From assembly GCA_015057405.1 (NCBI GenBank), contig SVEK01000005.1, positions 1 to 64,000 of the forward strand: 64,000 nt of DNA, read 5' to 3'. The position numbers and the translations under genes were made by a program. Positions 8,589-18,435 of this stretch are shown in pieces. Position 1 is the first letter of the stretch. Every line of letters starts with the position of its first letter. A model generated the notes under the pieces. The model saw only the letters and a program-made list of their open reading frames with translations. It did not search any database and was not told the origin of the DNA. This stretch comes from Lachnospiraceae bacterium (GTDB taxonomy: Bacteria > Bacillota > Clostridia > Lachnospirales > Lachnospiraceae).

Positions 8589-9413
8589 CTACTGCTTAAT
8601 CTGATATAAAATCTGTGTATTTATTCCTTTTTTCTTAGACGAACCACTATCATTTCCTTCATTAGTATTAAACAAATCACCCGCATCTTTATTAATATAC
8701 AAAAACTTAGGTATTTTTTTGTTTTCGCTTCCTATCTCATATGAAACAAATTTAACGGTTCCGCCAATTGGAGTTACAGATATCACTTCGTAACAGATTC
8801 CATCAACAACTATATTATCTCCTTTTTTATAATTAGTTGCTGATTTTTTCTGATTAACCTTTTTATAATTCTTTGACCTATAAATATTTACTTTATCTGC
8901 TCCTTTTTCAGGACCACCTGATGGCCATGTTTTCATATTCTCCCATTTCCAAAAATGGTTGTTCTTTACACACTTCTTGGCACCCCAATTATTCTCATAT
9001 ACGCATATACCATCGTCATTAGCCGATAAGAATATAGCAAAATGAGCATCACTATAACCTTGTCTCCATCTAATCACATCACCGGGCTTAGCCTTTTTGA
9101 ACAACTTTTTCATTGCAGATATTTTTTTTGTAGAAGTTGTCTTACCAATCTGAGTATACGTGTCACAATATGGAACATATGCATTATGAAACACTTTTAA
9201 AGTCGTATACATTACAAGTGCATTACATCCGCCACCACTAAAACCATCTACTGTAACATATTCCTTAAAATATGATTCATCAGGATATTCTTTTTGAACT
9301 GCTTCAAGACGTTTTTCTACTAGTGTTTTAGCTGATACACTTTGAGCTTCAAGAATATTGATTCCCAACATAATTGTAAATATAATACAAAAATATTTAA
9401 CAATAGATTTCAT
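8589..9413 (-). CDS. Exported cysteine-peptidase/amidase-like protein (NlpC/P60-CHAP fold)
   Basis: 274 residues with a signal peptide (1-28, SVSA before KTL). A papain-like core is suggested by GGGCNALVMYTTLKVF (Cys at the start of the helix), KPGDVIRWRQGYSDAHFAIFLS (PGDV strand and the His) and ICVYENNWGAKKC (Asn), the order expected for NlpC/P60 or CHAP cell-wall hydrolases. After about residue 180 comes a small beta domain (KKGDNIVVDGICYEVISVTPIGGTVKFVSY) resembling the short repeats seen in BspA-type surface proteins, then a Ser/Lys-rich tail. Probable substrate is a peptide bond in peptidoglycan or in a neighbouring surface protein; this is inference from fold. Confidence 0.65.
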   Translation of the reverse strand: MKSIVKYFCIIFTIMLGINILEAQSVSAKTLVEKRLEAVQKEYPDESYFKEYVTVDGFSGGGCNALVMYTTLKVFHNAYVPYCDTYTQIGKTTSTKKISAMKKLFKKAKPGDVIRWRQGYSDAHFAIFLSANDDGICVYENNWGAKKCVKNNHFWKWENMKTWPSGGPEKGADKVNIYRSKNYKKVNQKKSATNYKKGDNIVVDGICYEVISVTPIGGTVKFVSYEIGSENKKIPKFLYINKDAGDLFNTNEGNDSGSSKKKGINTQILYQIKQ

Positions 9414-9460
9414 ACTTGTTATCCTTCCTAAGAAATAGAATATCTTACAAACTAATTACT

Positions 9461-10960
9461 TCACTCTTCCGAAAATTCTCCATTACCTACTTCCCATAAT
9501 TCCTCGTTAGAAAGATCTATCCACATTGCCGGACGCACATATGGAATCTGTTCCTTTTTTTCCTCATATAATATAGGTTGTACTTGAGTCGCATATAACG
9601 AATCCACAACACCATATGTAGGACTACTGACATATTTGTTACCTTCTCTTATATATGCATGTTTATCATCTAACATAGTACGCAGCCAAAAAATTTCATC
9701 GTCCTTATCCCCAGAATATAACGTAGAATATTCTGTCGCTAATTTACTAAATCTCACATCATCTTCTATACATTCATGAGATAAATAATACGATGGTGTA
9801 TCATATTCTTCCACAGACAAAAGAAATATCTTATCTGTTGTAGCATTTCCCAAAGAATTTGTCACCTGCGTATCTAATATCATACTACGTTCCTGCTCCG
9901 TAAATGCCTTTCCATAAAAATCACTATAATGATAACCTTCATAACCTAATAAAGCGGTATTCTCAGTACCATTAAGCCATTTTCTTATATCACTTGTTTC
10001 CCATGTACAAGCTTCTGACACATCATATAAACTATTTCCCAAATATTTTCTATTTTGATATGGTACTGCATCAATACAATCTGTCGAGATAACAAGTGCT
10101 TTATTCCCCTGCAATTCCAGAACTTTCCATTCTATTTTATCCGGGTTATCACCAGCATCAAACATATAACTACCAAAATAAATTGTATCCCACTGAACCC
10201 ATTTTTCTCCGCTCATTTTTTTGATAACAGGATTCTCCAACATAGCTCTTTTACTGATAAATTCCCAGTGCGCATATAATACCTGATCTTTTTTCGCTTT
10301 TGTCTTAGCAGTAACTTTCTTGCCGCCCTTCAATTTGGTATACCATCCAAGGAATTTGTGCCCTTTCTTTGTAGGGGTCGGCAGTTTACCATATTTTTTT
10401 CCTTTAACAACAATTTTTGGTGCAAGTTCTTTATCCCATGTTGCTTTGTTATCGTCGTACCACACCACAACTTTTTTCTGCTTGGATACATTAATTTTCT
10501 TATATGAATAATTCTTTGTAACAAATTTGAAAGCTACACTTCCTTTCACTACATTAATTGTCTGTTGTGGGAAATCACTAGCCTCTGTATAAAAGTTAAA
10601 TCCACACTCCTTAGTCAGACTTTTCAATGTCTGTGGAAATGTAATATTCTCTAAAGCCTGCATATCAAATAATGCGTATTGCCCAATACTTTCAACACCT
10701 TCAGGAATAACAAGTTTTTTAATTGTACGATTATATGCAAATGCATAGCTATCAATCTTAGTAACCTTTTTGCCTTTAATCTTCTTAGGTATAACAACCG
10801 TGGATTTCTTACCATTATACTTATCAATAGAAACTGTATTATCATCGACCTCATAGCTAAACCCTTTATATGTTTCAGCTTTTGCCAATTGAACCTGCGT
10901 TATTGTACACAATAACATTATTACAAACATAATTAATATATTTCTTGTCTTGATTTTCAT
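9461..10960 (-). CDS. Exported leucine-rich protein with InlB B-repeat and DUF6273 domain
   Basis: 499 residues. Signal peptide 1-28. A BspA-type leucine-rich segment (about 30-140: VVIPKKIKGKKVTKIDSYAF, KKLVIPEGVESIGQYALF) is followed by a Listeria-Bacteroides InlB B-type repeat (about 190-235: LPTPTKKGHKFLGWYTK...VLYAHWEF). The C-terminal half (about 250-490) matches the DUF6273 domain: DTIYFGSYMF...IEWKVLE, W-rich SDIRKWLNG and DKIFLLSVEEY. No anchor motif is present. These domains are common on surface proteins of gut Clostridia and are thought to bind; function is not known. It lies 30 bp from the giant leucine-rich gene upstream and 47 bp from the peptidase-like gene downstream, so they may share a transcript. 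Confidence 0.75.
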   Translation of the reverse strand: MKIKTRNILIMFVIMLLCTITQVQLAKAETYKGFSYEVDDNTVSIDKYNGKKSTVVIPKKIKGKKVTKIDSYAFAYNRTIKKLVIPEGVESIGQYALFDMQALENITFPQTLKSLTKECGFNFYTEASDFPQQTINVVKGSVAFKFVTKNYSYKKINVSKQKKVVVWYDDNKATWDKELAPKIVVKGKKYGKLPTPTKKGHKFLGWYTKLKGGKKVTAKTKAKKDQVLYAHWEFISKRAMLENPVIKKMSGEKWVQWDTIYFGSYMFDAGDNPDKIEWKVLELQGNKALVISTDCIDAVPYQNRKYLGNSLYDVSEACTWETSDIRKWLNGTENTALLGYEGYHYSDFYGKAFTEQERSMILDTQVTNSLGNATTDKIFLLSVEEYDTPSYYLSHECIEDDVRFSKLATEYSTLYSGDKDDEIFWLRTMLDDKHAYIREGNKYVSSPTYGVVDSLYATQVQPILYEEKKEQIPYVRPAMWIDLSNEELWEVGNGEFSEE

Positions 10961-10990
10961 GGTATATCAACCTCTCCTTGTAGTATTTAT

Positions 10991-13900
10991 TTATACATTT
11001 GTTTTAACCATCTTGACCTTGCTCCATTTACCATATACTTTTTTATTACCCTTCATTATATAGGCACGAACTCGGAAATAATATTTTTTATTTTTCTTTA
11101 ATCCTTTAATCTTTCCACTTGTTTTTCCTATATATTTTGCCTTTTTAGCTTTAAATTTCTTATTGGTAGCATATTGTATCTGATACCCTTGAGCGCCTTT
11201 TATTTTCTTTTTTAATTTTAGTGTCACACTCTTCTTATTTTTTTGCAATTTAATTGTTTTTATTTTCGGAGCTGCCAATTTAATCTTTGTTTCTTTTACA
11301 TCATTAGTAATATTAATTTCGTTATTTGGATTGTTATCTGAAATAATATTATTGTTTGGATGAGTATCAGGCACAAATGTCGGGGAATTTGTTGGAGTAT
11401 GAATTGGTGGGTTTGTAGGTGTACTAACTGGTGGTTCTGTAGGCTCTGTTTTATTATTATCTATTTTCACCAAGCCAATATTCACTTCTGTTTGAACCGG
11501 CGGCACAGTCATCCACTCAGACCAGTATGTCTCATAACCATCTTTTTCACACTTTACTCTCCACCATCCCTCAGGCACATCCCACGCATACTTTCCTTCA
11601 GCATTTGTCTGCATAGGATTTATCTGTTCATATTCTGTTGCATCCCATTCTGTACCATATTGATTATTATCAGGTTTCTTCTCCCAAAATCCATCGGAAT
11701 CATCACAAGGAATCCAATATGCAGTTACGGTTGCATCTTCTATTCTTGCATTTGAAATACTATCGTATACATAACCACTTGGATCAATAACCCATTTCAA
11801 CTTAAAACTCTGCTCTTTTGCATTGGCTGTTCTTGAATCCCAGAAAAAACCTGACACTCCTGTCATTGCAGCAATCAAACCTGAAAAAACGAGTGCCGGT
11901 GCTGCCATGGTACTTCCTGCAACCAAAAGTGGTAAAATAGTTGTTACAGCTAAAAATGCCATTTGGTCTTGTCTTAATTCTAGCGCTTTTTTCTTTGCTA
12001 AACTCTTATCTGAAATTGTAGAGGATTTATCTATCTCTTTTATGAGGTCATTGTAATCCTTATAAATTCCGTATGTATTATATGCAAAACCAAGTACCTT
12101 AGATGCATTTCCTAATTTTTCACTTAAATCAAATAATTCTTCATATCCTTTTGAACCAAAGGCAGAAAAATCTAATTCCATAGATACTATCTGCTTAGCT
12201 ACAGTCAATCCTGCATCACCAGTATCATACATAAGCATAATTATTTTATCCGGATCTGACCAAAAATCTATATCCATTACATAATTCTCATTATTTTCAC
12301 CCGGAAGAAAATATTTATATGCCTTTTCTCCTATTCCTATTATATCTTTAATATCATCTAGTGATGATCCCGTCTTTTTATCAATATACTTTATCGCAGC
12401 TTTTATTTCGCCTTTACCAATATCACCGACAACATCTGACATATCAATAACTGCTTCTAACTCTTTATCATTATTTTTTGTATATGTAACATTTAACGTA
12501 TCTTTAACATCTGCAATTTTCAAAACATTTGACAAATCATAGTTTTCTGAAACAACAATATCCTCTGTCTTGGTTTTATACTCCACCACAATAGTACCTG
12601 GAACATAGCTTGTATTATCCGGGTCAAAATATCCACTTGCAACATATAATCCTTTATTATCATTATATGATGCTTCCATTACTTTCTTTTCATTATTTCT
12701 AGTACTTGTTACATATACATGTTCCAGGCATTCACGATTTGATATATTAAGTTCAAAACTATATTCCTTACCCGGATAGAAATAGATATTTGTTTTATTT
12801 GAATCCTTTGCAAGCATATCAATTTCTTTTTCACAGTTATTCTCAAAATATCTTAATCTTAGTGACTCTATAGCCGGGGATTTTTTATTATATATTATGT
12901 TTTTCTTAACTGATATCTCATTATCGTATTCATCCTTAGACTTAGCTTCTAAAGAATATGGATATCCATCTATAGGATTTTCAATCGATACAGTAGCATT
13001 ATATGAACCATTTTTTAACGCTGTTACCGTACTTTTCTTTTCTCCATCTACATATATATCTACACTTGATGATTGATTTGCAATTCCTGAAACGTCTACT
13101 GTATCTGAATTAACAACATCCGCCACATTAAGTGTTATCCCACTAAATTCTTCATTTAACGTATCAATATTTTCATAAACCGTTTTTCCTTCCTTACTAA
13201 CAGAAACATATGCATAGCTTACAATCTTTTCTTTTGATCTAACCTCAACACTATAAGTTATATCGCAAGAATCCCCCGAAAATGCAATTACTAATTGCCT
13301 GGAGTCTTTATTAAACGAATAATTCTTAGCAAGCTCTCCATTAATATAAATTGAATCCTCTATCAAATCACAATATTTAGGAATATATGTTACAACTTTT
13401 TGATTACTCAACTCACCTTTCCACTTATTTTTTGCTTTATATTTGATTGAAAATGGCAGAACACCTCCTGCTGACAAGCTATCTTTATTCGCAAAAAACA
13501 TTGATGCACTACGGTCAATAAATTTATTTTCATTATCTGCATATTTTTCACCTGACGTAGCTATCATTACACCCTGATTTACTGCTGAAACAGCTGACAT
13601 AGTAAAATAATTACAAAAAACCACAATATTCTCACAATTAGAAAATGCACTATTACTGCACTCCACAACAGAATTTGGAATTGTTATTTGTGTTAATTCT
13701 GTACATCCTCCAAATGCTTCTGAATCTATCTTTGTTACACTGTCAGGTATGATTACTTCTTTTAGTTTCTTCGCTCCTTCAAACGCTCTATGTGGTATTA
13801 TTTCTATTCCGTCCTCAAATGTTACTTTTTCTATATAACTATCATAAAACGCACCGTAACCGTCTTTCATCTGCGTTATTGTTTTTGGTATTGTAATCTC

Positions 13901-15064
13901 TTTCAATTCTTCTACATTATATATTATCTTAGCTCCTAATTTTTGTATCTTGGATGGTAGTTTTAATGCTGTTAAACTTGTACCTCCAAACGCATATTCA
14001 CCTATCTCTACCACACTGTCAGGTATCTCTATTTCCGTTAGTCCCGTACATCCTTCAAATGCTTCTGAATCTATCTTTGTTACACTGTCAGGTATTACCA
14101 CTTCTTTTAATTTCTGCGCTCCTTCAAACGCTCTATGTGGTATTATTTCTATTCCGTCCTCAAATGTTACCTTTTCAACATAACTATCATAAAACGCACC
14201 GTAACCGTCTTTCATCTGCGTTATTGTTTTTGGTATTGTAATCTCTTTCAATTCTTCTACATTATATATTATCTTAGCTCCTAATTTTTGTATCTTGGAT
14301 GGTAGTTTTAATGCTGTTAAACTTGTACCTCCAAACGCATATTCACCTATCTCTACTACACTGTCAGGTATCTCTATTTCCGTTAGTCCCGTACATCCGT
14401 CAAATGCTTCTGAATCTATCTTTGTTACACTGTCAGGTATTATTACTTCTTTTAATTTCTGCGCTCCTTCAAACGCTCTATGTGGTATTATTTCTATTCC
14501 GTCCTCAAATGTTACTTTTTCTACATAACTATCATAAAACGCACCGTAACCGTTGTTCATCTGCGTTATCGTTTTTGGTATTGTTATTTCTTTTACACCC
14601 TCCACACCATATAATATTCTTGCTCCTAATTTCTGTATGTTGGATGGTAAGCTTAATTTTGTTAAGCTTGTCTCCCAAAATGCATGTGACTCTATCTCTG
14701 TTACACTTTCTGGTATATTTATTTGTGTTAACTCTGTACATCCTCCAAATGCTGAATCTCCAATCTTTACCACACTGTCAGGTATTACCACTTCTTTTAT
14801 AGATTTATTGTATTCAAAAGCTCTATAACCTATTGAAACAACCGCATTACCATCAATACTATCCGGAATCAATACCTTACTATCTTTTCCTGCATATTTT
14901 GTGATCTCTATCTTATTATCATCATTTACTGTATATGTAAAATCACCACTAGTGTATGTTACCTGACTAGCATTTACTTGTTTTTCATGAATTGGCATAC
15001 TCGTAATTATCATCACAATAACTAACAATTTTGCTAACCATCTTCTCACTTGCTGTTTCATCAT
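10991..15064 (-). CDS. Giant exported BspA-type leucine-rich protein (1357 residues)
   Basis: Signal peptide 1-32, then BspA-type leucine-rich repeats to about residue 480, dominated by three nearly identical modules of 115 residues (EVIIPDSVTKIDSEAFxGC...VEKVTFEDGIEIIPHRAF). A beta-rich middle follows, with Ig-like strands and clusters of charged residues. Around 1060-1110 lies a long hydrophobic, Gly/Ala-rich stretch (LAVTTILPLLVAGSTMAAP...) that looks like a helical hairpin, unusual inside an exported protein. Next come a carboxypeptidase-regulatory-like beta domain (about 1120-1195), a Pro/Thr linker (TEPTEPPVSTPTNPP) and the Fn3 module. The ATG at 15064 has GGAGG 8 bp upstream. Probably an adhesin or multidomain surface protein; no sortase signal is seen. 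Confidence 0.8.
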   Translation of the reverse strand: MMKQQVRRWLAKLLVIVMIITSMPIHEKQVNASQVTYTSGDFTYTVNDDNKIEITKYAGKDSKVLIPDSIDGNAVVSIGYRAFEYNKSIKEVVIPDSVVKIGDSAFGGCTELTQINIPESVTEIESHAFWETSLTKLSLPSNIQKLGARILYGVEGVKEITIPKTITQMNNGYGAFYDSYVEKVTFEDGIEIIPHRAFEGAQKLKEVIIPDSVTKIDSEAFDGCTGLTEIEIPDSVVEIGEYAFGGTSLTALKLPSKIQKLGAKIIYNVEELKEITIPKTITQMKDGYGAFYDSYVEKVTFEDGIEIIPHRAFEGAQKLKEVVIPDSVTKIDSEAFEGCTGLTEIEIPDSVVEIGEYAFGGTSLTALKLPSKIQKLGAKIIYNVEELKEITIPKTITQMKDGYGAFYDSYIEKVTFEDGIEIIPHRAFEGAKKLKEVIIPDSVTKIDSEAFGGCTELTQITIPNSVVECSNSAFSNCENIVVFCNYFTMSAVSAVNQGVMIATSGEKYADNENKFIDRSASMFFANKDSLSAGGVLPFSIKYKAKNKWKGELSNQKVVTYIPKYCDLIEDSIYINGELAKNYSFNKDSRQLVIAFSGDSCDITYSVEVRSKEKIVSYAYVSVSKEGKTVYENIDTLNEEFSGITLNVADVVNSDTVDVSGIANQSSSVDIYVDGEKKSTVTALKNGSYNATVSIENPIDGYPYSLEAKSKDEYDNEISVKKNIIYNKKSPAIESLRLRYFENNCEKEIDMLAKDSNKTNIYFYPGKEYSFELNISNRECLEHVYVTSTRNNEKKVMEASYNDNKGLYVASGYFDPDNTSYVPGTIVVEYKTKTEDIVVSENYDLSNVLKIADVKDTLNVTYTKNNDKELEAVIDMSDVVGDIGKGEIKAAIKYIDKKTGSSLDDIKDIIGIGEKAYKYFLPGENNENYVMDIDFWSDPDKIIMLMYDTGDAGLTVAKQIVSMELDFSAFGSKGYEELFDLSEKLGNASKVLGFAYNTYGIYKDYNDLIKEIDKSSTISDKSLAKKKALELRQDQMAFLAVTTILPLLVAGSTMAAPALVFSGLIAAMTGVSGFFWDSRTANAKEQSFKLKWVIDPSGYVYDSISNARIEDATVTAYWIPCDDSDGFWEKKPDNNQYGTEWDATEYEQINPMQTNAEGKYAWDVPEGWWRVKCEKDGYETYWSEWMTVPPVQTEVNIGLVKIDNNKTEPTEPPVSTPTNPPIHTPTNSPTFVPDTHPNNNIISDNNPNNEINITNDVKETKIKLAAPKIKTIKLQKNKKSVTLKLKKKIKGAQGYQIQYATNKKFKAKKAKYIGKTSGKIKGLKKNKKYYFRVRAYIMKGNKKVYGKWSKVKMVKTNV
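13720..14620. repeat. 345-bp direct repeats (about 2.6 copies) inside the leucine-rich gene
   Basis: Blocks starting near 13720, 14065 and 14410 are almost identical at the DNA level, with only scattered single-base differences (for example the stretch at 13950-14183 against 14295-14528). The unit is 345 bp, exactly 115 codons, so copy number can change without breaking the frame. The third copy diverges after about 14560. Confidence 0.9.
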
Positions 15065-15090
15065 CCATTAAACCTCCGTTTACTTCAATA

Positions 15091-15507
15091 TTAAACAACT
15101 CGCAAAACGCACGAGCTATATTTCGTACGCTTTGGACTTATGTCAATTACATATTTATTAGATGTCTCAATTAACAAATGATTTTTGTAGTCTGTATGAC
15201 ACCTAACAACCGTTACATCTTCTGTTTTGTAGTTATCCTCTAAATTACCGCTCTCTACCGTTACTTTACAGTCATACTTCCCAATCCACCATGTTTCATT
15301 ACTAACATAAACACTCTCACCCAATAATGTTTCAGCCCATTCTACAACACTTCCTTCAAAACCATTTTTTACTGCCAATTCATACGCAGGTAATTCGTCA
15401 TTGTATTTTCCTAACGATTCTTTAAAGTGTATTTTGTTAGTCACTAAATTTCCTAAAAACAATACCGCAATAACAACACAAATAAAATACTTCATTTTAT
15501 TAGCCAT
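15091..15507 (-). CDS. Small exported or membrane-anchored protein, unknown
   Basis: 138 residues from the ATG at 15507 (AGGTGA just upstream; a GTG nine bases earlier is possible). An N-terminal hydrophobic helix (MKYFICVVIAVLFLGNLV) acts as signal or anchor. Residues about 40-65 (PAYELAVKNGFEGSVVEWAETLLG) match a short motif (YELAVxNGFxGxxxEWLxSL) that I know from collagen-like and phage-tail-associated proteins of Firmicutes. The rest is a small beta-rich domain with a WWIGKYDCKVTVE stretch. First gene of the exported-protein run. No function can be named. Confidence 0.65.
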   Translation of the reverse strand: MANKMKYFICVVIAVLFLGNLVTNKIHFKESLGKYNDELPAYELAVKNGFEGSVVEWAETLLGESVYVSNETWWIGKYDCKVTVESGNLEDNYKTEDVTVVRCHTDYKNHLLIETSNKYVIDISPKRTKYSSCVLRVV

Positions 15508-15648
15508 ATTTTTCACCTAATCCCCGTACTGCATAAATCAACATACCCAGAATTCGTTTCCTTGCATTTAACAGTATACACACACATTCTCACGTTTTTT
15601 TTCCATTTTTTTAATTTTATTAAATTTTTCTAAACTAAGCCAGAACAA

Positions 15649-15776
15649 AGAATGTCGCTTGCGACATTCTCCGCCTGCGGTGTGTTGCGTTAGCAACAAT
15701 TTCAGTTCCTCCGCAGTGCGATCCCCGCAGAGCGTTTTTACTTCATAAGGGAGTTCTTTTCGAGAACTTTCTTATG
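15649..15776. repeat. Array of consecutive inverted repeats in a GC-richer spacer
   Basis: Within 130 bp there are four hairpins in a row: a perfect 10-bp stem at 15649-15670 (AGAATGTCGC/GCGACATTCT), CCGC/GCGG at 15671-15680, GTTGC/GCAAC at 15684-15697, and a two-part stem CATAAG..AGTTCT/AGAACT..CTTATG at 15744-15776. The block is clearly richer in G+C than its surroundings. The rest of the 15508-15948 gap is AT-rich with no gene visible. It may be a repetitive extragenic element or transcript-end structure. Confidence 0.7.
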
Positions 15777-15809
15777 GAAAAAAACAGACGCGGATTTCTC
15801 CACGTCTGT
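15777..15809 (-). terminator. Rho-independent terminator of feoAB
   Basis: ACAGACG (15784-15790) pairs with CGTCTGT (15803-15809); on the minus strand the stem is followed by seven T (15777-15783). It lies 140 bp beyond the feoAB stop codon. Confidence 0.85.
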
Positions 15810-15948
15810 CATTAATGATTTTTGTCACTCAAACAAATCTATTCGTATTTTTGAATTACACACTTTTGTATTTTTGCATCATACAGTTTTACATCATATG
15901 CCGTTATCTTATGTATTATTATCTTATATACTAATGTTTCAGGTACGG

Positions 15949-18303
15949 TCACATAAATAATACAGTGATAATTCTACCTAACAACGCACATATCCATGCA
16001 ATTACACACTGTCCGATTACAATATAAAATGCCCACTTTCTTCCGAGTTCTCTTTTTACTGCGGCAATTGCAGCGACACAAGGGGTGTAAAGTAAGCAGA
16101 ATATAAGTAGCGGTACTGCAGCATACACTGTTAACGCACCTGCGAACTCACCTGATACAGGGTACAATACCATAAGTGTTGAGACAACACTTTCTTTGGC
16201 AACAAAACCGGTAATCAGGGCTGTTGATATTCGCCAGTCACCAAAACCTAACGGAGCAAATACCGGAGCAATTATTCCTGCAAAGGCAGCAAGGATGCTG
16301 TCTTTGGAACTATCTGTTAGCGACAATCTGAGATCGAACGACTGCAAAAACCATATTACAATTGAAGCAAGGAAAATAATGGTAAATGCTCTTTTTAGGA
16401 AATCCTCTGCCTTTTCCCACAAAAGACGCGCCACATTTTTTATTCCCGGAAGTCTATAATTAGGAAGTTCCATTACAAATGGAACTGCCTCGCCGCTAAA
16501 CAAAGTGTTTTTTAACAAAAACGCCGTTGCGATTCCAATGACTATCCCTAAAATGTATACAATAACCATAACCAGTCCGGCATATTTTGCAAAAAATGCA
16601 TGAGCTAAAAATGCATACACAGGCAATTTTGCCGAGCAGCTCATAAACGGAGTCAGAAGTATCGTCATCTTACGGTCACGATCCGAAGGTAGCGTTCTCG
16701 TAGCCATAACACCCGGTACCGTACAACCAAATCCAATAAGCATTGGTACAATACTTCTTCCTGAAAGACCTATTTTTCGCAGAATCTTATCCATAACAAA
16801 TGCAATACGAGCCATATAACCCGTATCCTCCAACAAGGACAGGAAGAAAAACAGTGTCACAATAATCGGCATAAAACTTAGTACGCTTCCCACACCTGCG
16901 AATACACCGTCTATAATAAGCGAATGAATAGCTTCATTAACTTTCCATCCCGTTAGAGCAGCATCGGTAGCCGCCGTTATATTTTCTATAAACACAGCAA
17001 GCAATTCCTGCAGCCATGCACCTATCACATTAAATGTAAGCCAGAATATTATTCCCATTATTGCAATAAACGTTGGTATTGCGGTATATTTACCCGTTAA
17101 TATCCTGTCAATCTTCTGACTTCTTATGTACTCTTTACTTTTTGCCGGTTTTACTACTGTTTTTGAAACAAGATTATTGATAAAACCAAACCTCATATCA
17201 GCAATTGCTGCTGCACGGTCAAGTCCTCTTTCTTCCTCCATTTGCACAATAATGTGTTCCAGCATATCCTTTTCATTTTGAGAAAGTTTAAGCAGTTCTA
17301 ACATTCTGTCATCACCCTCTACAAGCTTTGTAGACGCAAATCTAACAGGAATATTGGCAGCTTTGGCATGGTCTTCTATAAGATGCATGATTCCGTGAAG
17401 ACATCTGTGCACAGCACCACCATATTCATTCTCTCCACAAAAATCAAGTCTTCCCGGTTTCTCCCTGTATTTCGCCACATGAAGGGCATGTTCAATCAAC
17501 TCACTGACACCCTCATTTTTATATGCGGAAATGGGAACTACAGGAATTCCAAGCATCGCTTCCATTTCATTTATTAAAACAGCACCACCATTACCACGCA
17601 TCTCATCCATCATATTGATTGCAAGCACCATAGGCACCTCTAATTCCATAAGCTGCATAGTAAGATACAGATTACGTTCAATATTGGTAGCATCAACTAT
17701 GTTGATAATTCCTGTTGGTTTTTCATTTATAATAAATTGTCTTGTTACTATCTCTTCATTGGAATAAGGGGACATAGAATATATTCCCGGCAAGTCTGTC
17801 ACCTCTGTGTTATCATGACCGATAATAGAACCACTTTTTCTGTCTACGGTAACACCCGGAAAGTTACCTACATGTTGATTGGAGCCGGTAATCTGATTAA
17901 ACAACGTAGTTTTTCCGCAATTTTGATTTCCTGCTAATGCAAATGTAAGAACAGTATCATCAGAAAGAGGATTTTCATCTTTTTTAACATGATACTTTCC
18001 ACCTTCTCCAAGTCCCGGATGGGCAGTTTTTTCTTTGTAAGATTTTCCCTTTGCAGGAATATCACTGCAGGATGGCTCCTTACATAATTCGACTTTTATT
18101 TTCTTAGCATCATCTAATCTTAACGTAAGTTCATAACTATTAATTCTGATTTCAAGGGGGTCTCCCATAGGCGCAAACTTTACCAAAGTCACTTCAGCTC
18201 CGGGAATCAGCCCCATATCAAGGAGATGATGCCTAAGGGCACCATCTCCTCCAACTTCCTTTATTATCCCTTTATTACCGTTCTCTAACTGAGCAAGTCT
18301 CAT
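15949..18303 (-). CDS. feoB: FeoA-FeoB fusion, ferrous iron transporter
   Basis: 784 residues from the ATG at 18303 (AAGGA 9-10 bp upstream; a longer in-frame start has no site). Residues 1-72 are a FeoA SH3-like domain (GDGALRHHLLDMGLIPGAEVTLV). FeoB follows: G1 loop GNQNCGKTT at 125-133, VGNFPGVTVD (G2 region), TDLPGIYSMSP (G3), NMMDE (G4), then the Gate and core membrane domains with PFMSCSAKLPVYAFLA and GFGCTVPGVMATR. FeoB imports Fe2+ across the inner membrane with a GTPase switch; FeoA is a partner that is covalently joined here. An 18-residue linker contains CKEPSC. No Fur box was recognised upstream. Confidence 0.95.
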   Translation of the reverse strand: MRLAQLENGNKGIIKEVGGDGALRHHLLDMGLIPGAEVTLVKFAPMGDPLEIRINSYELTLRLDDAKKIKVELCKEPSCSDIPAKGKSYKEKTAHPGLGEGGKYHVKKDENPLSDDTVLTFALAGNQNCGKTTLFNQITGSNQHVGNFPGVTVDRKSGSIIGHDNTEVTDLPGIYSMSPYSNEEIVTRQFIINEKPTGIINIVDATNIERNLYLTMQLMELEVPMVLAINMMDEMRGNGGAVLINEMEAMLGIPVVPISAYKNEGVSELIEHALHVAKYREKPGRLDFCGENEYGGAVHRCLHGIMHLIEDHAKAANIPVRFASTKLVEGDDRMLELLKLSQNEKDMLEHIIVQMEEERGLDRAAAIADMRFGFINNLVSKTVVKPAKSKEYIRSQKIDRILTGKYTAIPTFIAIMGIIFWLTFNVIGAWLQELLAVFIENITAATDAALTGWKVNEAIHSLIIDGVFAGVGSVLSFMPIIVTLFFFLSLLEDTGYMARIAFVMDKILRKIGLSGRSIVPMLIGFGCTVPGVMATRTLPSDRDRKMTILLTPFMSCSAKLPVYAFLAHAFFAKYAGLVMVIVYILGIVIGIATAFLLKNTLFSGEAVPFVMELPNYRLPGIKNVARLLWEKAEDFLKRAFTIIFLASIVIWFLQSFDLRLSLTDSSKDSILAAFAGIIAPVFAPLGFGDWRISTALITGFVAKESVVSTLMVLYPVSGEFAGALTVYAAVPLLIFCLLYTPCVAAIAAVKRELGRKWAFYIVIGQCVIAWICALLGRIITVLFM

Positions 18304-18435
18304 AAATTCTATTTCCTTTAAAATATTACAAATACACTTGCAAGGCATACTGCATAATTCCGGCCATCCAACCGGTTATTAATAATTCAATCCGAATCCA
18401 ACCTCATCAAATGTATACTAAATCTGTTCTACTTC

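Noticed and set aside
13950-14802. Plus-strand reading frames opposite the leucine-rich gene
   Set aside because: They exist only because the repeated minus-strand coding sequence is open on the other strand; no ribosome sites and the proteins are low-complexity Leu/Ser strings.
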